A stretch of DNA of 64,000 nt from UBA12567 sp964598425 (GTDB taxonomy: Bacteria > Planctomycetota > Phycisphaerae > Phycisphaerales > SM1A02): assembly GCA_964598425.1 (NCBI GenBank), contig CAZRBV010000009.1, positions 1 to 64,000 of the forward strand, written 5' to 3'. The position numbers and the translations under genes are program-made. Within the stretch, counting starts at the first letter, position 1. Every line of letters starts with the position of its first letter. Positions 1-9,781 of this stretch are shown here, piece after piece. The notes beneath the pieces are model-generated. The model saw nothing but the letters and a program-made list of their open reading frames with translations. It was not told the DNA's origin and made no database searches.

Positions 1-123
1 ACCGGTGCCGCGAACACCCCGATCGGCAGACGAGGAGGCCAATCGAAGACACCCACCAACCCGGAGGCCAATCGAAGACACCCACCAAACCGGTGCCGCG
101 AACACCCCGATCGGCAGACGAGG
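1..123. repeat. Short direct repeats in A-B-B-A order
   Basis: A 35-bp unit (1-35) recurs exactly at 89-123. A 26-bp unit (34-59) recurs exactly at 63-88, a 29-bp step. The order is therefore A, B, B, A, and the array may continue to the left of the window. The 29-bp step breaks any reading frame, so a coding repeat is unlikely. Function is unknown. Confidence 0.8.
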
Positions 124-432
124 CGATGGCTTCCGCAATCAACCTGCCTGATCGCGAGTACACGCACCCTGGAGCAGGCCATTGCTGGCCACCAAGCCCC
201 CTGCCGCCCCCGATGGCAGCCTCTGCCAGAGATCTTCTTTCGAGCGGGCTGATCAACCTGTACCGGTTAGGAGGCCCCCAGCAAGGCCCCCGAAAGCGAA
301 TCTTCTTCGCAATCCGCCACCTTGGTGGCATCCTTGAGGTGCAGCGAGGCGAACCCTCAGTCAGAACCCCGGCAATCCGCAGTAGGATTGGGCACGTGGG
401 GTATGGGGTGGGTACTCGAGGAGAGATCGAGG
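124..432. other. Non-coding stretch upstream of the first protease
   Basis: I see no credible gene in this stretch; the open frames crossing it show no protein-like features. It contains a perfect 6-bp hairpin at 316-329 (gccacc/ggtggc) and a 5-bp hairpin near 379-394. The 5' leader and promoter of the first protease gene must lie here, but I could not fix a convincing -35/-10 pair. The hairpins matched no riboswitch class that I recognise. Confidence 0.4.
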
Positions 433-3378
433 ATGGCACCATTCAGATCGGCCGCAGCAGCGGCCTGCCTGATCGTCGGATCCGTGACCTGCTGTGGCAT
501 CGCCGCGGCATCGCTGCCCTATGGGCTCTCGGCCGGGCACCTCCCGCTTGACGCCGTTCAACTCATCGAACTCCCCGGCCCCGACTATTCGGCGATCGCT
601 TCCCGCGATGCCCGCCGAAGCGAGCAAGGCCTCCCCCTTCTCTTCGCCGACCCCAACACCGTATCCATTGATCCCGCTCAGGACGGCACCTGGGAATGGC
701 TCCCAAACGGCGATGTCATGTGGCGGATCAGAGTGCTCTCTGAAGGCGCAGCCCACCTCAACTTCGGGTTTGAGCACTTTGACCTTCCCCGTACGGCGAC
801 TATGAACATGTACAGTCTCGATGGTGGCGACATCCTCGGACCATTGACGTCGGCAGACCAGAATGCAGCTGGTGGCTACTGGACCAGAATCATCCGCGGC
901 GACGAAGTAGTTCTCGAAGCCACGCTTGACCCTGCAGATCGACCAGCATTTCAATCCGGACTTCACCTGACCGCCATCAACGAGGGGTATCGCGGCCTGG
1001 GCGGCGGCGCAGCGCGGGGCAGTTCTGAATCCTGCAACATTGACGTGGCCTGCTCCGAAGGTGACGCGTGGCGCGACGAGATCGCTTCGGTCGGCGTCTA
1101 CACCGTCCAGGGCTATTGGACATGCACCGGATTCATGGTGAACAACACATCCGGCGATCAACGACCGCTCTTCATGACAGCGAACCACTGCGGCATCAGC
1201 TCTGGAAATGATCAGTCAGTTGTCATCTACTGGAATCATGAGAATTCCTACTGCCGAACCCCGGGCAGCGGTGACAGTGGCGGCAGCGGCGACGGCACCT
1301 TGTCACAATTCAGCAGCGGTACGACCTATCTCACAGGTAACAACCACTACGACACGACCCTCGTGGAGCTGGATTCCAGCCCCAACCCAGCGTGGGGTGT
1401 CGCGTTTGCGGGATGGTCAAGATCCAATTCGGCAGGCAACGGCGCCGGCATCCATCATCCCGAGTGCGCCGAAAAACGCATCAGCTTTCCCGACGTCACG
1501 GCGAACGAAAGTCAGTACTGGCGGGTCAACTGGGGCGAAGGAAGAACTGCACCGGGGTCGAGTGGCTCACCCCTCTTCGACTCGAATCACCGCGCCGTCG
1601 GTCAACTCTGCTGCGGCAATTCGTACTGCTGGAATGATGACGACGACTACTACGGCCGCAGCTTTGCTGGAGCGTGGTCGATACTGGCAAGCTATCTCGA
1701 TCCAGCGGGATCGGACCCGGAAGGCATCGACACCCTGGCCTCTGGAGGATCAGGCGACCCCGAAGGGGCCTGCTGCTTCGCCGGCGAATGTTCGTACGTT
1801 TCCGAACACGACTGCCTGCTTCTCGGGGGGACGTATCTGGGTGACTACGTGACGTGCGCTGGCAACCCCTGCGACCCGTTCAACGGCGACACGTGCTATA
1901 CCGCCAAAGAAGCAGAAGTCGGCGCCAATGCGTTTGACACCACGGATGCCACCGACAGTGGATTTGGCGATCCGGACGAATCGCAGTGCACCAACACATT
2001 CCTTGACTGGGACAACAGCCCGGATCGCTGGTTCAAATGGCAGGCACCGGGCGACGGCACGCTCGACATGGATACCTGTGACTCCAGCTCGTATGACACA
2101 TCCATGGTGATCTATGAAGGTGCCTCGTGTCAGAACCTCTCGCAAATCGCCTGCAACGGCGACGGCGAGAATGATGATGCGTGTCAGGACTACTACAGCG
2201 CCGTTCTCGGCATCGAAGTGACAAGTGCGCAGACGTACTGGATTCGCTTGGGCGGCTGGAAGGCCGCAACTGGCGCAGGAACACTCAATCTGACCTATAC
2301 CGGTTCATCCGACCCAACTGGTGGATGCTGCCTCGGGGTCTCGTGCGAAGTCAGGACGGCGGCGGAATGCGCGTTGGGCGGAGGAACCTACCTCGGCGAT
2401 GGCACAGACTGCTTCGGCAATCCCTGCGAAGCACCTGTCGTTGGCGCGTGTTGTCTGAGCGGCAACTGCTCGGTCGGAACCGAAACCGATTGCGCGGTCA
2501 CGGGGGGGAACTACCTCGGAGACGGCACGGACTGCACCGACAACCCATGTGATGCCGGCAACGGCGAGATTGTCAAAATCCGATGGAAGGTCATTGGAAC
2601 AAAGCTGCTCTCCACGGGCGAGCCGTCCTACACGGTCGATGTGTATGCGCAGATTCCAGAAAGCTGGCGTCTGGACGCCGTCGCAGGGAACTCACTGCAA
2701 CAGAAGACCATTGCTACAACAACCTCGTTCTATCAGGATGTGTACGGCGGCCCGACTTCGGCCCAGGTCAATCCTGACTTCTATCCACTCGCCCCGGATC
2801 TCAGATGGGACAGCCGCGTCACGATCGGATGCCTGGATGCTTCTGGCGATCCCCATGAAGAGAACGCCCTCAACACCATCGGTATCGATTGGAGCGACTT
2901 CGAGGCTGGCGGCGATCTGAGCGCCAACGATGGCACATGGTTCTGCCTCCCTATCGACCCGCAGGGCGATGGCATGCCCTTTACCGACAGCGTGTGTGAC
3001 GAACACAACGGCGTCCTGATCGCGCGGCTCACGACGATGGAGTACACCGCCGAGATCCTGTTCGAAGCACTCTTCCAGGGTCGCGATGACAACGACGAAG
3101 TCTGGCAGGACACGGCCAGCACATACATCACGTACCTCAATGAACAGGATTGCAACGGCAACTTCAACCCGGACGCCTGCGACATCGCAAGCGGCGAGAG
3201 CGATGATGACAACGCCAATGGCATTCCAGATGAGTGCGAAAGCGGCTGCGAGTGGGATCTCGATGGCGATGGCATGACCAGCGTCAACGACCTGCTGGCG
3301 CTCATCGCCGGGTATCCAGATCCGTACGACGTCAATGACCTCCTCGCGTTGCTGGCGGAGTTCGGCTGCGGCGGCTGA
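433..3378 (+). CDS. Secreted lysyl-endopeptidase-like serine protease with Cys-rich and dockerin-like repeats
   Basis: Predicted extracellular S1-fold protease of 981 aa. I chose ATG 433 because a GAGGAG motif lies just upstream and a signal peptide follows (about residues 1-28); an earlier in-frame ATG at 322 lacks both. Domains in order: an N-terminal domain (about 30-200); the protease (about 210-405) with His252 in TANHC, Asp307 in HYDTT and Ser377 in GSSGSP; a six-Cys repeat (about 445-480); a PPC/CUB-like insertion (about 480-620); two more six-Cys repeats (about 625-705); a domain shared with the neighbouring paralogue and the FG-GAP protein at 18755-20494 (about 708-900); then NG.PDEC calcium repeats and a dockerin-like doublet ending in EFGCGG. 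The triad and TANHC motif resemble Achromobacter protease I, so Lys specificity is possible but inferred. The next gene is a tandem paralogue that lacks the insertion. Confidence 0.88.
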   Translation: MAPFRSAAAAACLIVGSVTCCGIAAASLPYGLSAGHLPLDAVQLIELPGPDYSAIASRDARRSEQGLPLLFADPNTVSIDPAQDGTWEWLPNGDVMWRIRVLSEGAAHLNFGFEHFDLPRTATMNMYSLDGGDILGPLTSADQNAAGGYWTRIIRGDEVVLEATLDPADRPAFQSGLHLTAINEGYRGLGGGAARGSSESCNIDVACSEGDAWRDEIASVGVYTVQGYWTCTGFMVNNTSGDQRPLFMTANHCGISSGNDQSVVIYWNHENSYCRTPGSGDSGGSGDGTLSQFSSGTTYLTGNNHYDTTLVELDSSPNPAWGVAFAGWSRSNSAGNGAGIHHPECAEKRISFPDVTANESQYWRVNWGEGRTAPGSSGSPLFDSNHRAVGQLCCGNSYCWNDDDDYYGRSFAGAWSILASYLDPAGSDPEGIDTLASGGSGDPEGACCFAGECSYVSEHDCLLLGGTYLGDYVTCAGNPCDPFNGDTCYTAKEAEVGANAFDTTDATDSGFGDPDESQCTNTFLDWDNSPDRWFKWQAPGDGTLDMDTCDSSSYDTSMVIYEGASCQNLSQIACNGDGENDDACQDYYSAVLGIEVTSAQTYWIRLGGWKAATGAGTLNLTYTGSSDPTGGCCLGVSCEVRTAAECALGGGTYLGDGTDCFGNPCEAPVVGACCLSGNCSVGTETDCAVTGGNYLGDGTDCTDNPCDAGNGEIVKIRWKVIGTKLLSTGEPSYTVDVYAQIPESWRLDAVAGNSLQQKTIATTTSFYQDVYGGPTSAQVNPDFYPLAPDLRWDSRVTIGCLDASGDPHEENALNTIGIDWSDFEAGGDLSANDGTWFCLPIDPQGDGMPFTDSVCDEHNGVLIARLTTMEYTAEILFEALFQGRDDNDEVWQDTASTYITYLNEQDCNGNFNPDACDIASGESDDDNANGIPDECESGCEWDLDGDGMTSVNDLLALIAGYPDPYDVNDLLALLAEFGCGG

Positions 3379-3416
3379 TCACGACGACGCTCAAACACGC
3401 CATGCAGCGTCCGGCA

Positions 3417-3438
3417 CGGCCCTTCGGCTGCAGGGCCG
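3417..3438 (+). terminator. Weak hairpin after the first protease gene
   Basis: A 7-bp stem (cggccct/agggccg) with an 8-nt loop lies about 40 nt after the stop codon. It has no T-tract, so it may be a processing or attenuation structure and not a full terminator. Confidence 0.3.
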
Positions 3439-3517
3439 ATTCCAGTGAGAAAGTGATCGGATCCGGCCAGAATCTTTGACGAACTGGAACCAAATCGCTC
3501 CACCCACGGACTTCATG

Positions 3518-3545
3518 TTGACTCAGGCCGCTCATGGAGTATCCA
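3518..3545 (+). promoter_or_regulatory. Candidate promoter of the second protease gene
   Basis: TTGACT at 3518-3523 and TATCCA at 3540-3545 are separated by 16 bp. A start site near 3552 would leave a leader of about 30 nt before ATG 3582. This is a pattern match only; the -10 box is imperfect. Confidence 0.35.
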
Positions 3546-3581
3546 TTGAGGGCTCTGCAGACTGCATAGAGGAGTGAATCA

Positions 3582-6086
3582 ATGCGTCAACGATCGTATA
3601 CGTCCCTCAGGGCGGTGGCTGTGGCCGCCGGTCTTGCAGGTGTTACCTGTGCTCATGCTTCGATCTGGGGGCTGTCTCAGGGACATCTGCCCGTCGATGT
3701 CGTTGAGCTCATCGAAATGCCTGGCCCCAATATTGAGTGGCTGGAAACAGACGATCTCCGACGCAACGAACTCAGCCTCACGCCCCGATTCGCGGTCGCC
3801 AATACGGTCACAGTGTCACCGTCAGACCGCGGCACGTGGGAGTACCTGCCAGACGGTCGAATGATGTGGAGAATCCGAGTCCTTTCGCCGGGTGCCTACC
3901 ACATCAACTTCGGCTTTGGCACATTCGAGCTGCCTGACTCAACCGAATTCACCATCTACTCAGTAGATGGCGACGACGTCATGAATACGCTGACATCACT
4001 CGATAATCCAGAAAGCGGTGAGTACTGGACCCGCGTCATTCATGGCGAGGAAGTTGTCATCGAGGCTTCGATGGACCAAACCGATCGCGATGCGTTCATC
4101 GATGGCTTCCTCATCACATCCATCAATGAAGGCTACCGCGGACTGGGTGCCCCCGAACATCGCGAGGGCGACACGCGTGGATCCTCGGAGAGCTGCAACG
4201 TCGACGTGGAATGCCCACTCGGCGACGACTGGTGGGACGAAATCCCAGCTGCGGGCGTCTACACCATCGGCGGTCAATGGACCTGCTCGGGCACGATGCT
4301 CAACAACACCAACGAAGATCAGACGCCGTATTTCCTCACAGCCAATCACTGTGGAATCTCTACCGGAAACGACCAGTCGGTCGTGGTGTACTGGAATCAT
4401 CAGAACAGCTATTGCCGAACAGGAAACTCCAGCGGGAACAACGGCAATGGCAACTACAACAGTTACACGTCAGGATCCACCTATCTGACGAGCAACAGCA
4501 ACACCGACTTCTGTCTGATTCGCCTGACCAATGATCCAGATCCCGCCTGGGAGATCACCTTTGCCGGATGGAATCGTTCCAACTCGGGCGCCTCAGGCGG
4601 CGTATGCATCCACCATCCGAACACGGCTGAAAAGCGAATTTCCTCCGTACAACAGTCCTACACGAGCGGGCAGTACTGGGGCATCAACTGGGACGAAGGC
4701 CGCACCTATTACGGTTCTTCGGGTTCAGGCCTCTTCAATAGCAGCCATCAGGTCATCGGCGCCTTGTGCTGCGGCAACTCCTTCTGCACGAACGACGACG
4801 ATGACTACTTCGGCAAGTCGCTCTACCAGTCGTGGAGCCTGATGAGTTCGTACCTCGATCCTGCGGGAACCGGCTCGTCATACTTGAACACCCTCAATCC
4901 ATATGACGGCAGCGGGAACGGCGGCGTCTGCTGCCTCAGCGGCAGTTGCTACACCGTCACCGAAACCTCCTGTAACAACGCAGGAGGCGAGTGGCAACCA
5001 GGACAGACCTGTGGAACAGTCAACTGCGCCGATCCGGATCCAACCGGTGGATGCTGCGTCGATACGACCTGCTCGGTGACGACCGAGGCGCTCTGCACTG
5101 GGACCTACCTCGGCGACGACACGGACTGCTCTGGCGATCCGTGCGCTCCCGATCCAACCGGTGGTTGCTGCGTCGGCGTGAGCTGCGCCGAATACACCGC
5201 CGCCGAGTGCAGTGATGCTGGTGGCTCCTACCTGGGCGACGGCAGCGACTGCTCTGGCAGCCCCTGCGGAACTGGCGATCTCTCGATCCGCTGGAGCGTC
5301 GTCGGCACCGACCTGATCTCGACCGGCGAGTCGTGCTACACGGTCGATGTGTTTGCGGAACTTCCTGCCGGATGGCGCCTGGACGCTGTTGCTGGAAACA
5401 GCAACCAGCAGAAGACCGTCGCCTCTTCGACGAGCTTCTATCAGGACGGTTATGGCGGCCCAACGAGCCAGGAAGTCAACCCAGACTTCTACCCGCTCGC
5501 CCCTGATCTGGAGTGGGACAGCCGCGTCACGATCGGCTGCCTGGACTCCTCGGGCAATCCCTTCGGCGAAAACGCCCTCAATAACATCGGCATCGATTGG
5601 ACCGACTTCGAAGCTGGTGGCACCCTCAGTGCTGGCAACGGCACATGGTTCTGCCTGCCGACCGATGCTCAGGGTGATGGCGCTTCCTTCACCGATAGCG
5701 ACTGCACCGTCCGCAACGGTGTGTTGATTGCCCGGCTCACAAGTATGGAGCACTCCTCGGAGATTCTCTTCGAGGCGCTCTTCCAGGGTCGCGATGCCCT
5801 CAACGTGACCTGGCAGGACACTGCCTCAGGGACGATCAGCTACAACGGCGAACTGGATTGCAATCTCAACGGCAATCCGGACGAGTGCGACATCGCCAAT
5901 GGGTCCAGTGAGGACTCCAACGGCAACGGTATCCCTGATGAATGCGAAAGCGGATGTGAGAATGATCTGGACGGAGACGGCGACGTCGATGTCGACGATA
6001 TTCTCGCAGTCATCAACGGATTCGGAAGCACCTACGACGTGGATGATCTGCTCGCAACCATCGCTGAGTTCGGTTGCGGCGGCTGA
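3582..6086 (+). CDS. Secreted lysyl-endopeptidase-like serine protease, paralogue 2
   Basis: Predicted extracellular serine protease of 834 aa. ATG 3582 follows AGAGGAG by 8 nt and opens a clear signal peptide ending near residue 27. The N-terminal domain (about 28-195) and protease (about 200-430) align along their length with the upstream gene: His256 in TANHC, Asp309 in NTDF, Ser380 in GSSGSG. Three six-Cys repeats (about 448-562) follow, then the shared beta-rich domain (about 566-755), NG.PDEC calcium repeats and a dockerin-like doublet ending in EFGCGG. It lacks the roughly 140-aa PPC/CUB-like insertion of paralogue 1 and has GSG where the other has GSP after the catalytic Ser. It is probably a tandem duplicate that diverged in its accessory domains. 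A hairpin terminator follows. Confidence 0.88.
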   Translation: MRQRSYTSLRAVAVAAGLAGVTCAHASIWGLSQGHLPVDVVELIEMPGPNIEWLETDDLRRNELSLTPRFAVANTVTVSPSDRGTWEYLPDGRMMWRIRVLSPGAYHINFGFGTFELPDSTEFTIYSVDGDDVMNTLTSLDNPESGEYWTRVIHGEEVVIEASMDQTDRDAFIDGFLITSINEGYRGLGAPEHREGDTRGSSESCNVDVECPLGDDWWDEIPAAGVYTIGGQWTCSGTMLNNTNEDQTPYFLTANHCGISTGNDQSVVVYWNHQNSYCRTGNSSGNNGNGNYNSYTSGSTYLTSNSNTDFCLIRLTNDPDPAWEITFAGWNRSNSGASGGVCIHHPNTAEKRISSVQQSYTSGQYWGINWDEGRTYYGSSGSGLFNSSHQVIGALCCGNSFCTNDDDDYFGKSLYQSWSLMSSYLDPAGTGSSYLNTLNPYDGSGNGGVCCLSGSCYTVTETSCNNAGGEWQPGQTCGTVNCADPDPTGGCCVDTTCSVTTEALCTGTYLGDDTDCSGDPCAPDPTGGCCVGVSCAEYTAAECSDAGGSYLGDGSDCSGSPCGTGDLSIRWSVVGTDLISTGESCYTVDVFAELPAGWRLDAVAGNSNQQKTVASSTSFYQDGYGGPTSQEVNPDFYPLAPDLEWDSRVTIGCLDSSGNPFGENALNNIGIDWTDFEAGGTLSAGNGTWFCLPTDAQGDGASFTDSDCTVRNGVLIARLTSMEHSSEILFEALFQGRDALNVTWQDTASGTISYNGELDCNLNGNPDECDIANGSSEDSNGNGIPDECESGCENDLDGDGDVDVDDILAVINGFGSTYDVDDLLATIAEFGCGG

Positions 6087-6115
6087 TCTGGCGCGCACAC
6101 CTCTTTGCTCAAACG

Positions 6116-6149
6116 GCAGCCGCCGGTTCCCTCGGGGACCGGCGGCTGC
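6116..6149. terminator. Bidirectional hairpin terminator
   Basis: The stem gcagccgccggt/accggcggctgc plus an inner ccc/ggg makes about 15 bp around a tcg loop with one bulged t. The plus-strand side continues into the pyrimidine-rich tctctttctctc. It lies between the convergent protease (stop 6086) and 5-oxoprolinase (stop 6181) and could serve both. Confidence 0.75.
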
Positions 6150-6180
6150 TCTCTTTCTCTCACTGGTTCAACCTCAGAGA

Positions 6181-9100
6181 TCACTCGGGAAGCCAACCGC
6201 CTCCGCCTGGCGTTTCGATCCGTACTACATCTCCAGCGACGACATCCCTGCGGAAACAGCCCGGAAGCGTCTCCACGCGACCATCCGCATGATTCAAGTA
6301 TTGCACTCCGACAGCGCCGTCGCCGCCCCCGCCCAACCCATGCGGCGGCACACGCCGTCGCCCCGCAAGAAACGAAACATGCATGGGCTGCAGGAAACGA
6401 ATCTGTCGCACGACCCCATCGCCACCCGGGTATCTGCCCACGCCCCCGCTGCCGGCGCGAACAGCGAATCGCTCCAATCGAACTGCAAACCGGTCTTCGA
6501 GAATCTCGGGGTCGGTGAGCAGACTGTTCGTCATGTGCGTGTGTACCGCAGCTTCCCCACAGAATGGGGCCCCAAGGCCCGCTCCACCGCCTGATCCACC
6601 GCAAATTGTCTCGTAATACTGGTGCGATTCATCGCCGAAGGTGAGGTTGTTCATCGTTCCCTGCGAGGCGGCTTGCACTCCGAACGCTCCAAGCAGCGCA
6701 TCCACGATGACCTGGCTGGTCTCGACGTTGCCACCCACGACGGCAGCCCCGTCTCCGGGCGAGAGCATGCTTCCAAACGGAACGATGAGCTTGACAGACT
6801 CCATACAGCCGTCGTTGAGCGGAATGTCATCAGCCACGAGACAACGCAGCACATAGAGAACCGCCGCCCGCGTCACGGCCATCGGCGCATTGCAGTTGCC
6901 CGTCCGCTGCGGACTCGTCCCTGTGAAGTCAATGATGGTGTAGGCATCCGCTGATCGCACACACACCCGCACGACTCCACCATCGTCGGCGGCCGCCTCG
7001 AAAGATCCCTCATCTCGCATCCGAAGTGCTTCCCGAACACACGAAGCGGCGTTGCGGCGAACTGCGGACATGGCAGTCGCCAACCCGGATCCACCCAACA
7101 ATGCCCGCATTCCATCGAGCAGCCGCGCACCCCGCATGTTGGCGCCGATTTGCGCTCGCAAGTCATCGATGTTGACATCCGGCTGACGAGCAGGCCACGA
7201 ACCGCTTGCAAGCCGCGCTCGCATGTCATGTTCCAGAAACTCCCCATCACGAACGAGGTACTCCGCATCGAATACCACGCCCTCTTCATCCAGTGACGTT
7301 GAGTCCGATGGCATGGACCCCGGCGTCGTTCCTCCAACATCGGCGTGATGAGCTCGACTCGCGACAAAGTATTCGCACCGGCTCCCCTGGAACACCGGTG
7401 AGACAACAGTCAAGTCGGGCAAATGCGTTCCCCCGTGGGCCGGATCATTGTCGACAAACACATCTCCCGAGGACATCTGGTCGCCATGCACGTCCAGCAC
7501 CCGTCGAACGCTCTCACCCATCGAACCGAGGTGAACCGGCATGTGCGGCCCATTCGCCACCAGCCTCCCTTCGGCGTCGAAGATTGCGCATGAGTAATCG
7601 CGGCGCTCCTTCACATTGACACTACTTGCCGTGTACTGCAAGACCGTCCCCATCTCCCGGCATACAGACAGGAAACGGCGGTTGGCGATTTCGATGCCCG
7701 CTTCGCTGGCAGGGTCAAACGCAGCCTGTCGCTCGGACAGGCATCGCGAAACGACCAATCCGCCTTCCGTGTGGCGGTTCGCCCGCCAGCCGGGCTCGAC
7801 AACAACCGTGGCGCCTTCTTGCATCAAAACCGCCGGCCCGTCGATGCAATCTACGCTGCTTGCTGACACCACCGCGACCTCCCGCCACTCACCGTCCACC
7901 CACATGCGTGTCGTTCCACCGGGATGCTCCCCCAACGGTGCGGTGTGCGAAAGATCCCTCGGACACGCAGCAACGGCCCGGACTTCCACTGAATCAGCAA
8001 TCAGCGGGCCTCGGATCTCAAATCCAAATCGATCCAGGCAAGCCTTTCGGTACGCAGTGCCCATAGCTGCCGGGTCAGCCAAACCGATCGGAATCGTCCG
8101 ATCCCATCGATGACCACGAACTGCAACTGTCACACCGACGCGCTCGACCTTCGCGCCACCTTCCACGAGCTCGGCAGACGCTTCTTCGCTCAGTGTGCGG
8201 ACGACATCGGCCACACAATCGGCGTTTGAGAGATCACATCCGATTCCCCGGATCCGCACTGCCGCAATCTCGGCCTTCGAGATTCCCTGGGCGGACAGCA
8301 CACCCGCATGAACGGGCACCAGAATGTCCTTCACATCGAGCCGCGAGGCAATGCGACATGCCAGTTGTCCCGCAGCGCCGCCAAATGCGCACACCGCAGC
8401 GCGGCGAACATCGTGACCCTGCTCAATCGACACGTGGCGGATCGCGTTGGCAATGCACTCAACCGCCACATCAAGCAACCCTTCCGCAACGCTTTCAACA
8501 CACTGGCGGGCTGAACTGCCGATCGCTTCAATCGCCGTCCTCGATGCAGACGTATCGATGCCAGCATCACCCGCAGGCCCAAACACCGATGGCATGGCCG
8601 CTTCAGGCAGTCTTCCGAGTACCACCTGACAGTCTGTCATGGTTGCTGGTCCGCCGAGGCCATAACACGCCGGTCCAGGCACCGCACCTGCACTCTCAGG
8701 CCCGACTCGCAAACGCCCACCTTTGGCCTGACACACCGAGCCGCCCCCCGCCGCAACGGTATGCACTCGAAGCATGGGTACGCGCACACGCACCCCACCA
8801 ACAACAGCATCGGCGTCACGCTCCAAGTCACCGGAACACCACGACACATCTGTCGAAGTCCCGCCCATGTCCAGTGCAATCACCTGATCAAATCCGTGCC
8901 GACGGGCTTCGTCTGCAGCACCGACAACTCCGCCAGCTGGCCCCGACAGCACCGCGCGACATCCTCTGAATGCCTCCGGGCCGACAAGTCCGCCGCTGCT
9001 CTGGATACAGTGAACCGGAACGCCACGAATCGACGACGCCGTCCCACGAACGGCCTCATGAAGAACCGGCGTCAAACTCGCATCCAGGGCCGTTGTATCA

Positions 9101-9747
9101 ATCCTCGCGACATACCCGGGAAGCGGGCTCATCCGGCTTGTCACGACTTCGGCAAACCCAACTTCGTCAGCCATTTCGGCGATGCGGCGCTCGTGCACGT
9201 CGTGTCGCCAGCCATGCAGCAGTGAAACTGCAAGACTTGTGCATCCCGCAGTCAAAGCTGCGATGAGCTCGCGCCGAATCGCCTCCTCGTCCAGCGGAGT
9301 CACGATTTTACCATCTACTGCAATGCGTTCGATCGCTTCGATCACCCGCGATGCGATTGGCTTAGGGCGAACGATGTCAAGCTCGAAGAGTTTCGGTCGA
9401 GACTGATCTCCAATCATTGGAAGATCAAGAAACCCGGACGTCAGAACAAGTGCTGTCTTTGCGCCAGAGCGGGTGAGCAGCGCATTAGTTGCAGCTGTAG
9501 TTCCAAGCCGAACACTGGCGAGTATTCGATGATCGAGCGGAACATCGTCAGAAATCACCACGGCTTTGCGGATTGCCCGCAGGCAGGCATCCTCATCATT
9601 CGACACGTCGACTGTAGGGACCTTGGCAACACGAACTTCGCCTTCTCGGGTTGCAATGACATCTGTAAAAGTCCCCCCCCGATCGATCGCGACATGCCAA
9701 CACTCCTGCCCCACACTGGCAGATCTCCGATCACCGGGCCCTCGCAT
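6181..9747 (-). CDS. 5-oxoprolinase (ATP-hydrolysing), fused hydantoinase A and B subunits
   Basis: Cytoplasmic enzyme predicted to convert 5-oxo-L-proline to L-glutamate with ATP, a step of the gamma-glutamyl cycle. At 1188 aa it is close to the usual length of single-chain 5-oxoprolinases. The HyuA half starts with DRGGTFTD (about 22-29) and has the actin-fold phosphate motif DMGGTSTD (293-300). The HyuB half spans about 655-1185 and ends with a GGGG-rich segment typical of the family. ATG 9747 has AGAGG about 9 nt upstream. The gene lies 34 bp after the O-antigen-ligase-like gene on the same strand, so it may share that transcript. Hydantoinase specificity cannot be excluded from sequence alone, but the fusion favours oxoprolinase. 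A gamma-glutamyltransferase gene lies about 23 kb away in this window. Confidence 0.88.
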   Translation of the reverse strand: MRGPGDRRSASVGQECWHVAIDRGGTFTDVIATREGEVRVAKVPTVDVSNDEDACLRAIRKAVVISDDVPLDHRILASVRLGTTAATNALLTRSGAKTALVLTSGFLDLPMIGDQSRPKLFELDIVRPKPIASRVIEAIERIAVDGKIVTPLDEEAIRRELIAALTAGCTSLAVSLLHGWRHDVHERRIAEMADEVGFAEVVTSRMSPLPGYVARIDTTALDASLTPVLHEAVRGTASSIRGVPVHCIQSSGGLVGPEAFRGCRAVLSGPAGGVVGAADEARRHGFDQVIALDMGGTSTDVSWCSGDLERDADAVVGGVRVRVPMLRVHTVAAGGGSVCQAKGGRLRVGPESAGAVPGPACYGLGGPATMTDCQVVLGRLPEAAMPSVFGPAGDAGIDTSASRTAIEAIGSSARQCVESVAEGLLDVAVECIANAIRHVSIEQGHDVRRAAVCAFGGAAGQLACRIASRLDVKDILVPVHAGVLSAQGISKAEIAAVRIRGIGCDLSNADCVADVVRTLSEEASAELVEGGAKVERVGVTVAVRGHRWDRTIPIGLADPAAMGTAYRKACLDRFGFEIRGPLIADSVEVRAVAACPRDLSHTAPLGEHPGGTTRMWVDGEWREVAVVSASSVDCIDGPAVLMQEGATVVVEPGWRANRHTEGGLVVSRCLSERQAAFDPASEAGIEIANRRFLSVCREMGTVLQYTASSVNVKERRDYSCAIFDAEGRLVANGPHMPVHLGSMGESVRRVLDVHGDQMSSGDVFVDNDPAHGGTHLPDLTVVSPVFQGSRCEYFVASRAHHADVGGTTPGSMPSDSTSLDEEGVVFDAEYLVRDGEFLEHDMRARLASGSWPARQPDVNIDDLRAQIGANMRGARLLDGMRALLGGSGLATAMSAVRRNAASCVREALRMRDEGSFEAAADDGGVVRVCVRSADAYTIIDFTGTSPQRTGNCNAPMAVTRAAVLYVLRCLVADDIPLNDGCMESVKLIVPFGSMLSPGDGAAVVGGNVETSQVIVDALLGAFGVQAASQGTMNNLTFGDESHQYYETICGGSGGGAGLGAPFCGEAAVHTHMTNSLLTDPEILEDRFAVRLERFAVRAGSGGVGRYPGGDGVVRQIRFLQPMHVSFLAGRRRVPPHGLGGGGDGAVGVQYLNHADGRVETLPGCFRRDVVAGDVVRIETPGGGGWLPE

Positions 9748-9781
9748 CAGGCAAGCCTCTCAATAGCGACTGTCATGCCAG

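Noticed and set aside
300..432. Cyclic-di-GMP or other riboswitch before protease 1
   Set aside because: There are hairpins, but the conserved core of the classes I know is absent.
93..551. 152-aa open frame at the left edge
   Set aside because: It crosses the short repeats and the true start of the first protease in another frame, with no motif or ribosome-binding site.
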